A DNA stretch of 64,000 bases from CALJTV01 sp036821185 (GTDB lineage: Bacteria > Chloroflexota > Dehalococcoidia > GIF9 > UBA5629): the NCBI GenBank assembly GCA_036821185.1, contig DAISKD010000001.1, positions 310,001 to 374,000 on the forward strand, given 5' to 3'. The notes below the pieces were generated by a model that was not told where the DNA came from, searched no databases, and saw nothing but the letters and a program-made list of their open reading frames with translations. Each line of letters starts with the position of its first letter. The first letter of the stretch is position 1. The position numbers and the translations under genes were made by a program. Below are positions 33,508 through 42,511 of this stretch, piece after piece.

Positions 33508-36500
33508 TTATTCTCCTACCTCAAGGTCACATCTTAGACATCTCTTAGCTTCTCTCCTGGCTTCATCCTCAGTCAAAGGCAACTCTATCTCCTCAAAGCT
33601 CCGCCGCCTTTTTTCTACAGGAAGTGTCAGCACCTCCGACCGAGGTTGCTCTTCCCAGATTTTCTTAGCCACCTCGATGGGTAATTCTTCGACAACCTCA
33701 GTCTTTTGCTTTAGTTCGTGCAATTCCACCCGCGATGTATCCCCTCTGAGATATTTGTCTATGGCTATGGCTGCTCTCCTGCCATCAGCAATGGCATATA
33801 TCACCATGTCAGGGCCTCTGACAAAATCCCCACCGGCGAAAATGCCAGGGACATTAGTAGCCAGAGTATTAGGGTCAACACGAAGTCGATCCCATTCTGT
33901 CCTTTCCAGACGGCTATCCGGAGGCAAGAAGGAGAGGTCTGGCGCTTGACCCACCGCAGCAATAACCGCATCTGCCTCCACCACAAACTCTGAGCCACGT
34001 ATGGGCACTGGTCTACGCCTGCCACTTGCATCGACATCACCTAACTCCATGCGAACGCATTGCAAACCAGTAACCCTCCAGTTTTCACTGAGAATCCGCA
34101 CCGGATTGATTAGAAAGTTCACCTTTACCCCCTCAGCTACTGCACCCTCGTATTCCACTTCTGATACAGGCATTTCCTCCCGGGTACGCCGATAATAAAT
34201 ATTTACCTCTTCTGCCCCAAGTCGCAGCGCAGCACGCGCCGAATCGATAGCCACGTTGCCACCGCCAATAACAGCCACCCGCCTCTCAATCTTCGTCTGC
34301 CTGCCAATCTTTACATCGCGAAGGAACGTCAGGCCATAGTAAAGCCCGCTTAGCCCTTCTATCTCACCAGGAATCCCCATGCGCTGGCTCTTCTGCGCTC
34401 CGGCAGCAATAAAAGCAGCATCATAGCCGCTCTGCAGGAGGTGTCTCACTCGGAAATTCTCGTTTATCGGTGTACTGTACCTGATCTCTACTCCACGTTT
34501 TGCAATGTATTCAATCTCTTGCTCAATAACCTTGCGCGGTAAACGGAACTCAGGAATAGCCACAGCCAACATCCCACCGCCCACAGGAAGTGCTTCGAAA
34601 ACTGTTACCCCATACCCCATCTGAGCTAAGAAGTAGGCACAGCTAAGACCGGTCGGACCTGCTCCGACCACAGCTACCTTCTGAGGCTTTGTCCTGGGGA
34701 ATGGTTGCGGAGGGGGCAACTTATCTAAATTGTCAAAATACCAGTCGGCCACAAAGCGCTTGAGTGCACGGATTGCCATAGGTGAGTCTATGTCTTTTCG
34801 CAGGCACTTATACTCACAAGGATGGTGACAGATCCTGCCGCATATTGCCGGGAACGGGTTGCGCTCCCTAATAGTCTCCACCGCTTCCAGATATTCCCCA
34901 GCGGCGGTATGGGCAATATATTTTGGGACATTGATGCCCACAGGGCAAGTATGCTGACAAGGCGACGGGAATAGTGCCTGACACACCGCCGCCGGGCATC
35001 GCTTGTCCATAATATGAGCTTCATACTCATCCCTAAAATGCCGCACAGTAGTTAGCACAGGGTTAGGAGAGGTTTGCCCAAGCCCACAAAGCGAACAGGA
35101 GCTGACCATTTCAGCAAGTTCCTCAATAATTGCCAGATCTTCCATCGTCCCCTCACCATTAGTTATTTTGGTCAGCAGTTCCAGCATTTTGGGTATCCCC
35201 GCCCGACAAGGAGTACATTTACCACATGACTCGTCTCTGGTGAACTGGAGGAAAAACTTAGCCACATCAACCATACAGCTATCCTCATCCATCACTACCA
35301 AGCCCCCAGAACCCATAATTGCACCAAGGCTAGTGATAGACTCATAGTCCACAGGAGTATTGATATGCTGTGTTGGGATTACCCCGCCAGAAGGACCCCC
35401 CATTTGCACCGCTTTGAATCTCTTGCCTTCAGGTATACCCCCACCGATATCGAATATAATTCTTCCCAGCCTTGTCCCCAGAGGAACTTCAACCAGCCCA
35501 GTATTATTTACCTTCCCCACCAGGCAGAGTACTTTTGTCCCCTTGCTCCTTTCAGTACCCACACCCGAAAACCAGTCTGCTCCCTTCCATATAATTTGGG
35601 GCACGTTTGACCAAGTCTCAACATTATTGATGGTAGTCGGCTTGCCGAAAAGCCCCCTGTTCGCGGGGAACGGTGGACGCTGCCGTGGGTTACCACGCTT
35701 TCCTTCGATCGATATTAAAAGTGCTGTCTCCTCACCACAAACAAAAGCCCCGGCACCCGGGAAAATGTCGAGGTCAAATTCAAAACCAGTACCTAGTATG
35801 TTTTTCCCCAGCAAACCGTGTTCCCGAGCCTGCTCAATAGCATGTCGCAACGTCTCAATAGCTAAGGGGTACTCAGCTCGTATATAGGCATAACCCTGGC
35901 GCACATTGCCGATAGCGTAAGCACCTATTGCCATCCCTTCGATTATGGAATGCGGATTCCCCTCCAGTACAGCACGGTTCATATACGCCCCTGGGTCACC
36001 TTCATCACCATTGCACACCACGAACTTCTCGTCTCCCGGCGCATTGCGAACAAACCCCCATTTCGTAGCAGTTGGGAACCCGGCACCACCACGCCCCCTC
36101 AAACCAGACCTGCGAACCTCCTCCAAAACGGCTTCAGGGGACATCTGTGTCAATGCTTTAGCCAGCGCCTGATAGCCATCCTTGGCAATGTACTCCTCGA
36201 TATCCATCGGGTCAATATCTTGATTATGCATTACCCTTATCTCTTGAAATCCAAAAAGAGGAGAGTTGGTATCCATCACCCATTCTGCTACCGGAGTCCC
36301 TTTAATAAAATGCTGTTCAACAATGCGTGGTATCCTGTCCTCAGAAAGGTCAGCATAGATTGTTCGCTTCTTGTTTCCAGGCTCAATGACGGTAATTACA
36401 GGTTCACGCCCGCATAACCCGATACAACTGGCTTTCAAGATAACAACGTCGGACAATCTGCGTGAGGTTATTTCACGTTCAAGAGCCGCGAATATTCTGT

Positions 36501-36636
36501 TGGCCCCTGAAGATATACCACATGTCCCCAGGTGAACCCTGACCTGCATTTTAGTCTCCCGCTCTGCAACCTTAGCCCGAGCGCGTTCTCTCCAGTTCAA
36601 AAGTTCCTCTACCGATGTAAGTGGCTTTACAATCAT
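33508..36636 (-). CDS. Fusion of NuoF/HoxF-type NADH subunit and GltD-type flavoprotein
   Basis: The ATG at 36636 is chosen since GGGGGA lies 4 nt before it; a TTG four codons upstream is the alternative. The product has 1042 residues. About 30-130 form a thioredoxin-like ferredoxin part (GTCGISSGA, CIGLCG). About 150-545 are the NuoF/HoxF unit with RGRGGAGFPTATKW (FMN), GDEGDPGAYMNR (NADH) and CGKCTPCRAG ([4Fe-4S]). From about 560 there is a GltD/NfnB-like unit: CQHTCPVGINVP, CGRICHHPCEYKC, FAD site VVGAGPTGLSCAYFLA and NAD(P) site VIGGGNVAIDSA. Two flavin centres in one chain suggest electron bifurcation or transhydrogenation; that is inference. Confidence 0.88.
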   Translation of the reverse strand: MIVKPLTSVEELLNWRERARAKVAERETKMQVRVHLGTCGISSGANRIFAALEREITSRRLSDVVILKASCIGLCGREPVITVIEPGNKKRTIYADLSEDRIPRIVEQHFIKGTPVAEWVMDTNSPLFGFQEIRVMHNQDIDPMDIEEYIAKDGYQALAKALTQMSPEAVLEEVRRSGLRGRGGAGFPTATKWGFVRNAPGDEKFVVCNGDEGDPGAYMNRAVLEGNPHSIIEGMAIGAYAIGNVRQGYAYIRAEYPLAIETLRHAIEQAREHGLLGKNILGTGFEFDLDIFPGAGAFVCGEETALLISIEGKRGNPRQRPPFPANRGLFGKPTTINNVETWSNVPQIIWKGADWFSGVGTERSKGTKVLCLVGKVNNTGLVEVPLGTRLGRIIFDIGGGIPEGKRFKAVQMGGPSGGVIPTQHINTPVDYESITSLGAIMGSGGLVVMDEDSCMVDVAKFFLQFTRDESCGKCTPCRAGIPKMLELLTKITNGEGTMEDLAIIEELAEMVSSCSLCGLGQTSPNPVLTTVRHFRDEYEAHIMDKRCPAAVCQALFPSPCQHTCPVGINVPKYIAHTAAGEYLEAVETIRERNPFPAICGRICHHPCEYKCLRKDIDSPMAIRALKRFVADWYFDNLDKLPPPQPFPRTKPQKVAVVGAGPTGLSCAYFLAQMGYGVTVFEALPVGGGMLAVAIPEFRLPRKVIEQEIEYIAKRGVEIRYSTPINENFRVRHLLQSGYDAAFIAAGAQKSQRMGIPGEIEGLSGLYYGLTFLRDVKIGRQTKIERRVAVIGGGNVAIDSARAALRLGAEEVNIYYRRTREEMPVSEVEYEGAVAEGVKVNFLINPVRILSENWRVTGLQCVRMELGDVDASGRRRPVPIRGSEFVVEADAVIAAVGQAPDLSFLPPDSRLERTEWDRLRVDPNTLATNVPGIFAGGDFVRGPDMVIYAIADGRRAAIAIDKYLRGDTSRVELHELKQKTEVVEELPIEVAKKIWEEQPRSEVLTLPVEKRRRSFEEIELPLTEDEARREAKRCLRCDLEVGE

Positions 36637-36656
36637 CTTATCCCCCAATTGCCTAG

Positions 36657-37184
36657 TTAGTTATAAGAATCCAAAATCTCTTTCAGTTTACTTGGCTTCA
36701 CCTTTCTGTGTACGTCATGACCGATAGCCATCACTGGCGACAAACCACAGCAACCAAGGCATCTCACAGTTTCCAGCGAGAATTTCCCATCTGGGGTAAT
36801 ACCCTTGGGCTCTAGACCATAGTCCTTCTTGAGTGCCTTCAAAATCCTTTCAGAGCCTTTAACATAACAACTAGTTCCGGTGCAGACCTGAATAACATAT
36901 TTACCTTTGGGAACGAGAGAAAAGAAGTGGTAAAAACTAACTATACCATAGACCTCACTTAAGGGGATTTTCATCTTCGCTGAGACCACCCGCAACACCT
37001 CCGCCGGTAGATAACCTATAATGCCCTGCGCCTGCTGTAACACCCGTATTATGGCCCCCGCCTTCCCAGCGTTTTCATCCACCACCTTAAGCACCTGTTG
37101 TAGAACCTCCTGACTAATACCTGTCCCTGCTTTCGTTGCCGTAACTGCATTTGTCTGCTGCACGATAACCCCCTTTGCCATCAT
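36657..37184 (-). CDS. NuoE/HoxE-type [2Fe-2S] subunit
   Basis: The 175-residue protein is a thioredoxin-like ferredoxin of the NuoE/HoxE family: QQAQGIIGYLPAEVL, then Cys ligands in VCTGTSCYVKG and VRCLGCCGLSPVM. It would pass electrons with the NuoF unit, whose gene starts 21 nt downstream. It is the first gene of the Hox-type operon. Two consecutive ATGs open the frame, and no ribosome site is visible. The first 20 residues are extra to the family core. Confidence 0.9.
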   Translation of the reverse strand: MMAKGVIVQQTNAVTATKAGTGISQEVLQQVLKVVDENAGKAGAIIRVLQQAQGIIGYLPAEVLRVVSAKMKIPLSEVYGIVSFYHFFSLVPKGKYVIQVCTGTSCYVKGSERILKALKKDYGLEPKGITPDGKFSLETVRCLGCCGLSPVMAIGHDVHRKVKPSKLKEILDSYN

Positions 37185-37554
37185 GACTATAACTTAAGTT
37201 GGTACAGGACCACATTACACTAATACTTAAACTAACCGTGCCCACACCCACCCTTTCACAGTATCTCTATACCACCACAATGTTTACATCGTGCTTTTTG
37301 CCTAGATTCAAACCGTACTTTCAGTCAACTATAGTCGAACATCATCATCTTAGGACGCTCACACTAGCCCCAATGCGCATTATATTATACGGGCATTCCA
37401 TCAGTAAAAACAACCTTATTTTTGAAAAGCACGGGAACCCCCGCCATGAATCAGGAGAAATTAACTCACAGCAACACCAGAAAGCTCGAGTAAGGAAACA
37501 ACCGAAGTTTTGCTAAATAGCAGAGGTGAAGTGAAAAAGCAAACACAAAATTAG
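37185..37554. other. Gene-free region upstream of the Hox-type operon
   Basis: This 370-bp stretch between hoxE and tRNA-Lys holds no convincing gene; a 105-codon plus-strand frame has no domain and unusual composition. On the minus strand, TTGTTT (37413-37408) and TATAAT (37389-37384) with an 18-nt spacer are a possible operon promoter, leaving a leader of about 200 nt. I recognise no riboswitch. Confidence 0.4.
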
Positions 37555-37627
37555 TAGGCCGTGCAGGAATCGAACCTGCGACACCCTGATTAAAAGTCAG
37601 GTGCTCTGCCGACTGAGCTAACGGCCC
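37555..37627 (-). tRNA. tRNA-Lys (anticodon TTT)
   Basis: On the minus strand the acceptor GGGCCGT pairs with ACGGCCT, and the anticodon stem holds loop CTTTTAA. The T arm reads GGTTCGATTCC. CCA is not encoded. Confidence 0.95.
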
Positions 37628-37641
37628 ACGATACAAACCCA

Positions 37642-37670
37642 ATTATAACAAGCCGAGCTAAGCAGAACAA
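37642..37670 (-). promoter_or_regulatory. Promoter of tRNA-Lys
   Basis: On the minus strand TTGTTC (37670-37665) and a perfect TATAAT (37647-37642) are spaced 17 nt, 14 nt before the tRNA 5' end. Confidence 0.5.
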
Positions 37671-37714
37671 AACCGATTACGCTCAAAAGAGCTGGCCCTC
37701 CAACAGAAGAGATG

Positions 37715-38011
37715 CTACTGAGCGGCCGACTCTTTTGGCTCCTCTACAGAGAGAAGAGTATGGATATATTGTGCTAAAGCTGGATGAATATCGCAAATGA
37801 AGCCGTCTCTGGCCACCTCCACTGAAAAGGTCAGCCGAGCTGGTTTTCTGGGCGAACTATCAAACTTGTTTAGCCCGGAGTCGTCCCATAGCATCTCTTT
37901 CCCCAGCAGCTCCAACATCCCTCTTACATCACGGGGCTGCTGCAACACTACTTCAAAACGTAACTGTTTAGCTAAAAGGTTGAGTTGATCGGTTCTTAGT
38001 TTTATCCTCAT
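37715..38011 (-). CDS. Hypothetical protein
   Basis: A 98-residue protein that I cannot assign. It opens MRIKLRTDQLNLLAKQLRF, has a mixed alpha/beta look and a segment GFICDIHPALAQYIHTLL near the end. It has no Cys, membrane segment or known motif. It stands alone between tRNA-Lys and the DUF72 gene, with gaps on both sides. The upstream gap contains two TGTACCAG copies (38142-38149, 38153-38160). Confidence 0.5.
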   Translation of the reverse strand: MRIKLRTDQLNLLAKQLRFEVVLQQPRDVRGMLELLGKEMLWDDSGLNKFDSSPRKPARLTFSVEVARDGFICDIHPALAQYIHTLLSVEEPKESAAQ

Positions 38012-38172
38012 AGCTCAGTACTCGCTCCCGTTATGAACAGTACGATTTTTTAAACCGCCATTGGCTTCCGGATTTGACTTCCAAAGTGTACCATCTTTGT
38101 CGCTCGCAAATCAACCGCCGCCCATACTTTCCAGATTCCGATGTACCAGTGGTGTACCAGCACCGCATGGGA

Positions 38173-38943
38173 TTATACCAGAGGCCTGCTAGCCAACCCA
38201 TCTTCCAAACCTAGAAACCGCGCTAGAGTAAGCGCATTGCACACCGCATAGGCTTCGGCATCGTTGTTAAAGAAGATGTACACTATTTTTAAGTCCCTAA
38301 CTGCCTCAGCGATCTTGGTCGCCCAATCGTGGAGCTCGTCATCGCTGTAACAGCTCCAGTATAGTCCCTTGCTACCGTGAAAACGAAAATAGGCAAAATC
38401 TGCTGTAACTACCGCCGGACAAGTAAACCCAGGCATATCAAAGACACACAGCGCAACATTATGCCGCCTTAAAAGAGCGATAATCTCGCTGCTCAACCAC
38501 GACTCGTTGCGGAACTCAAATACATGCTGGTACCCAGGAGGTAAAGTCTGCAAGAAACTCTCTAGAACATGTTCATTTCGTTTCATACCGGGCGGCAATT
38601 GATACAAAAGGGGGCCCAATTTCTCCTGTAGAAAATTGGCCCTAGTCAGAAAATTTTGTAGTGGTTCGTTGGTGTCCCTCAATCTCTTTATATGTGTGAT
38701 AAAACGGCTGACCTTTACTGCAAATACAAACCCTGGAGGTGAAGATCGGTACCAGGTGGCAAAAGCCTTTTCGGAAGGCAGCCGGTAAAAACTATTGTTA
38801 AGCTCTACAGCATTGAAATGGCTTGCGTAGAACTCCAGCCACTTCGCTCTGGCAAGGTCGCTAGGATAGAAATTGTTCCGCCAGTGCTCATAATGCCAGC
38901 CGCTGGTACCAATAAAATATGCCGGCATACTCTCGTACTCCAC
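38173..38943 (-). CDS. DUF72 (YecE-like) family protein
   Basis: The 256-residue protein has the DUF72 pattern: IGTSGWHYEHWRNNFYP at the start, LEFYASHFNAVELNNSFYRLP, LLYQLPPGM, and AYFRFHGSKGLY with IYIFFNNDAEAYAVCNA later. The fold is a TIM barrel of unknown biochemical function. Length is normal. It stands as a single gene; the next minus-strand gene upstream is the MBL protein, 134 nt away. Confidence 0.9.
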   Translation of the reverse strand: MEYESMPAYFIGTSGWHYEHWRNNFYPSDLARAKWLEFYASHFNAVELNNSFYRLPSEKAFATWYRSSPPGFVFAVKVSRFITHIKRLRDTNEPLQNFLTRANFLQEKLGPLLYQLPPGMKRNEHVLESFLQTLPPGYQHVFEFRNESWLSSEIIALLRRHNVALCVFDMPGFTCPAVVTADFAYFRFHGSKGLYWSCYSDDELHDWATKIAEAVRDLKIVYIFFNNDAEAYAVCNALTLARFLGLEDGLASRPLV

Positions 38944-39077
38944 TACAAGTTACCGCTAACCGTCTGTGTGAGTAATATCTCATACTCCTACACCATATTC
39001 TACTACCTTCAAAACCGAGAAACACACTACACGTAGGTTGAAGGAACCACCTCCTACACCAGAAGCGGAGCCATGCA

Positions 39078-39848
39078 TCACAATTGCGATAGATCAAATT
39101 TCATCCCATCTCGTGCAGCAATAACTTTGATACCGGTCTCTTGAGCTAGCGCCTGGGCAATTTCCCACGGTTTCGACCGCCAAATAGACATGCCGAAATG
39201 GGTCAGTATAGCGGCCTTAGGCCTTGCTTCCTGTATTATCCTTTTGGCTTCAGGGATAGCAAGGTGATCAACCCCGTCTCTGGGCTCGAGCATAACCACA
39301 TTCATCACCAACAGTTCTCCACGATAGTAATCAACCAGACCATCAAAATACTTAGTATCGGTAATCCACGCCACAGTATGTCTGGGAGTATAAAAGACAA
39401 ACCCATAAGTCTCTACAGGATGCCTATGCTTGACCGGGGTCCGAAAGAAAACATCCCCGACCGCGTATTGACCGTTCTCTTTGAGAACCTCAATCCTCTC
39501 CGGGTAATCAAGCGTATAAGGGAAGACAACAGCACCATCATCGAAGGCATCGGCAGGAGCAAACAACGCCCCCCGGCGTTTGAACCCACCTTCAGTCATT
39601 GCCTCAAGCATTATGTTAACATCACCGGAGTGGTCGATATGCTTATGCGACAGGATGATTGCCTTTAGATGTGTGGCATCCAGTTTTTTCTTTGTGCTGT
39701 ATACCAGACATCCAGGTCCCGGATCCAGAAGCAGTTCCACATCGCCAAACTTCAGCCAGACACCCCCCGATGCCAGCAGCTGCTTGGTGACCACAAACCG
39801 GGCACCGGCAGTGCCCAAAAAGATTATAGAATCATCTGAACTATGCAC
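39078..39848 (-). CDS. Metallo-beta-lactamase-fold hydrolase
   Basis: The 256-residue protein has the MBL metal motif as SHKHIDHSGD near residue 67, a later HRHPVETYGF, WITDTKY and ILTHFGMS. The early LGTAGAR and LLDPGPG segments recall RNase Z-like and PhnP-like members. It is probably a soluble hydrolase of a small phosphodiester or thioester, but the substrate cannot be read from the sequence. It is divergent from the CinA-Nudix gene, with a 76-bp gap. Confidence 0.85.
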   Translation of the reverse strand: MHSSDDSIIFLGTAGARFVVTKQLLASGGVWLKFGDVELLLDPGPGCLVYSTKKKLDATHLKAIILSHKHIDHSGDVNIMLEAMTEGGFKRRGALFAPADAFDDGAVVFPYTLDYPERIEVLKENGQYAVGDVFFRTPVKHRHPVETYGFVFYTPRHTVAWITDTKYFDGLVDYYRGELLVMNVVMLEPRDGVDHLAIPEAKRIIQEARPKAAILTHFGMSIWRSKPWEIAQALAQETGIKVIAARDGMKFDLSQL

Positions 39849-39924
39849 AGCTTACAATTATACCAGTTCTCCACCTAGCCCTCTCGATTGTATTTTGCTA
39901 AAATCTCTCAGAAAGGTAGTAGCT

Positions 39925-40845
39925 ATGGTAGAGTTACCGAGCGAGATCGCCAGACTCATCAGGGAGTACTATGAAAAGTGCGGTAAACTGCTCACCATAG
40001 GCACGGTCGAATCAGCCAGCGGCGGGAGGATCGGTGACAAAATAACCGATGTGCCGGGTAGCTCCGATTACTACAAGGGCTCCATCGTTGCCTACAGCAA
40101 CGAAATAAAATCCAGGGTTGTTGGTGTAAAAAAGCAAACGCTGACAAAAAAGGGGGCTGTAAGCCAGGAGACTGCCCTGGAGATGGCAAGAGGTGGCAGG
40201 AAACTTCTTAAGGTGGATATCTGTATATCAGACACAGGTATCGCCGGACCCACAGGCACCACAGAGAGAAAGCCTGTGGGGCTGTTTTACATGGGACTCT
40301 CAGCCGCCGATGCCGATTGGATCAGGGAACACCGTTTCCACGGTGACAGGGAAGAGAACAAGCAGAATGCCACTGAAGCCGCATTGGGGCTACTGAAGGA
40401 ATACTTGGAGACCTGTCTGAAAAAAGCAACTACAACCCCTCTCGAAGAAAAACATGTAGTTACCTGCTTTCTAGAGCACAAAGGCAAAATCCTGCTGCTC
40501 AGACGGAGTGCCAAAGTGGGCACATATCGCCGAAGCTGGGCCGGAGTCAGTGGTTACATAGAAACGAATGACGTCGACCAAGCCTATACCGAGATTAGAG
40601 AAGAAACAGAACTCTACGAAAAAGACGTTAAACTTGTCCGCAAAGGGGAGCCGCTCGAGGTCATTGACAGAAACTTGAATAGAAAGTGGATTGTGCACCC
40701 TTTTCTTTTCCACGTTAAAGACCCTGAAAAGGTCAAAATCGATTGGGAACACACAGAGATGAGGTGGATCAAACCAAGTGAGATGGGAAGATACCACACC
40801 GTCCCAGGGCTGAAGGAGGCACTGGCGCGCGTGTACAAGCGATAG
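39925..40845 (+). CDS. Fusion of CinA C-terminal domain and Nudix hydrolase
   Basis: The ATG at 39925 follows GAAAGG; the frame is open far upstream but into the opposite gene. The product has 306 residues. About 1-155 are a CinA C-terminal (PncC, NMN deamidase) domain: TIGTVESASGGRIGDKITDV, VPGSSDYYKGSIVAYSNE and GIAGPTGTTERKPVG. About 165-306 are a Nudix domain: LLLRRSAKVGTYRRSW and a compact Nudix box with TEIREET supplying the acidic metal ligands. The box is shorter than canonical. Both parts could act on pyridine nucleotides in repair or salvage, an inference from family roles. Confidence 0.85.
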   Translation: MVELPSEIARLIREYYEKCGKLLTIGTVESASGGRIGDKITDVPGSSDYYKGSIVAYSNEIKSRVVGVKKQTLTKKGAVSQETALEMARGGRKLLKVDICISDTGIAGPTGTTERKPVGLFYMGLSAADADWIREHRFHGDREENKQNATEAALGLLKEYLETCLKKATTTPLEEKHVVTCFLEHKGKILLLRRSAKVGTYRRSWAGVSGYIETNDVDQAYTEIREETELYEKDVKLVRKGEPLEVIDRNLNRKWIVHPFLFHVKDPEKVKIDWEHTEMRWIKPSEMGRYHTVPGLKEALARVYKR

Positions 40846-40934
40846 ATAACCTTCATAAAAAGGTAGGCATAAACCGCATAAAAGAGCCAAGAGCACAATA
40901 GGCCAAGACTGGTTCTGGAAAGGGCTTCGAAAGG

Positions 40935-42455
40935 TTGTTAGCTCGGGTAAAAACAGCAGCAATAGTGGGGCTGGATGCCCAAACGGTAGAGGTCGAAGTT
41001 GACATAGCCAGCGGGCTACCAGCAACTGTCATCGTCGGGCTGCCCGATGCCGCCGTACAGGAGGCGAGGGAAAGAGTTCGTGCTGCTATCCGCAACTCCG
41101 GATGTAATTTCCCTGCGCGGAGGATTACCATAAATCTAGCTCCAGCCGACCTCAAGAAAGCCGGGCCTGCTTATGATCTGCCTATCGCTATTGGAATACT
41201 GCTAAGTTCCGGACAAATAAATGCCGACGTCTCACAAATTATGTTTCTTGGCGAGCTTTCCTTAGACGGTGCCTTGCGGCATACTCAAGGTATTCTTCCG
41301 ATGGTCTCTTTAGCCCGTGACAAAGGGCTACACCAGGTTGTTGTGCCCGCCGATGATGCTAAAGAGGCTTCCCTTATAGAAGGTATAAAAATCCTTCCGG
41401 TCGTCTCACTGGCCCAACTGGTCAGCTATTTCCGTGGCGAGACAGCAATCTCAGAATACAGATCCGACCGGTCGTGGCAAAATACAGACACGGTACACAC
41501 TTCGGTCGACTTAAACCACATAAAAGGCCAGGAACATGCCAAACGTGCTTTAGAAATAGCAGCCGCTGGTGGACACAACGTGTTGATGTCCGGCCCTCCT
41601 GGAAGTGGAAAGACTATGCTGGCGCGCTCGCTGCCCTCGATCATGCCCGCGATGACATTCGCAGAAGCACTGGAAGTGACCAAAATATACAGTGTGAGCG
41701 GACTTCTTTCCCCTGATACTCCACTGATAACTCGACGCCCTTTCCGCGCACCACACTATACTATCTCACACGCCGGACTTGTTGGGGGTGGACACTGGCC
41801 GCGCCCCGGAGAAGTAAGCTTAAGTCACCGAGGGGTGCTTTTCCTTGACGAATTCCCTGAATTCAACCACACCGCTTTAGAATCGTTGCGCCAGCCGCTT
41901 GAGGACAAAGTTGTTACCATAAGCCGCGCTCAGGGAAGCATCACCTTTCCGGCCAATTTCATGTTGATAGCTGCTATGAATCCTTGCCCTTGTGGCTACT
42001 TTGGTGATCCTGTCAGGGAATGCAAGTGCTCTCCATCTGAGATCTTGCGCTATCAAAAACGGATCAGCGGCCCGCTTCTAGACCGCATAGATATTTTTAT
42101 TGAAGTACCCCGCCTAGAGTACGAGAAGCTTACCGATGATACCCCTTGCGAGAATTCAGACTACGTCCGCCGTCGGGTAGAAACTGCCAGGAAAATTCAG
42201 CAAAGTAGATTCCATGACGCAAAGCTAACCTGCAATGCCGAGATGACACCCGTAGAGGTCAAGGAATTCTGTCGCCTGGAAAGCGAGGCCCAAGGACTTC
42301 TGAAGGCGGCCATGAAACAGTTCCATCTTACTGCCCGTGCTTTTCACCGTATACTTAAACTTGCCCGTACCATTGCCGACCTAGAGGCGGCAGAAACTAT
42401 AAGGACTAGACACCTCGCCGAAGCCCTCCAGTACCGCCAGCGGAGCCTGGCGTGA
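40935..42455 (+). CDS. comM: YifB/ComM-family Mg-chelatase-like AAA+ ATPase
   Basis: The product is 506 residues from the TTG at 40935, which gives the family start MLARVKTAAIVGLDA. An N-terminal Lon-like domain (GLPATVIVGLPDAAV) is followed by AAA+ motifs: Walker A GPPGSGKTMLARSLP near residue 220, Walker B VLFLDEFPEF, and a Cys motif CPCGYFGDPVRECKC. ComM promotes branch migration during integration of foreign DNA in transformation. With comEC at the window start, it fits natural competence. The start codon is rare but the alternatives truncate the domain. Confidence 0.92.
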   Translation: MLARVKTAAIVGLDAQTVEVEVDIASGLPATVIVGLPDAAVQEARERVRAAIRNSGCNFPARRITINLAPADLKKAGPAYDLPIAIGILLSSGQINADVSQIMFLGELSLDGALRHTQGILPMVSLARDKGLHQVVVPADDAKEASLIEGIKILPVVSLAQLVSYFRGETAISEYRSDRSWQNTDTVHTSVDLNHIKGQEHAKRALEIAAAGGHNVLMSGPPGSGKTMLARSLPSIMPAMTFAEALEVTKIYSVSGLLSPDTPLITRRPFRAPHYTISHAGLVGGGHWPRPGEVSLSHRGVLFLDEFPEFNHTALESLRQPLEDKVVTISRAQGSITFPANFMLIAAMNPCPCGYFGDPVRECKCSPSEILRYQKRISGPLLDRIDIFIEVPRLEYEKLTDDTPCENSDYVRRRVETARKIQQSRFHDAKLTCNAEMTPVEVKEFCRLESEAQGLLKAAMKQFHLTARAFHRILKLARTIADLEAAETIRTRHLAEALQYRQRSLA

Positions 42456-42511
42456 AGCAAAATCCGCTGCTGTTATTGCAGCCTCACAACAAATTCACTG
42501 GCGCCAGAACG

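Noticed and set aside
37199..37516. 105-codon plus-strand frame upstream of tRNA-Lys
   Set aside because: No domain, no ribosome site and low-quality composition; the region is better read as intergenic.
38142..38160. TGTACCAG direct repeat as an integrase attachment site
   Set aside because: Only eight bases, with no integrase or tRNA end beside it; likely chance.
39580..39924. Upstream extension of the CinA-Nudix gene
   Set aside because: It runs through the opposite-strand MBL gene; the CinA domain begins just after the ATG at 39925.
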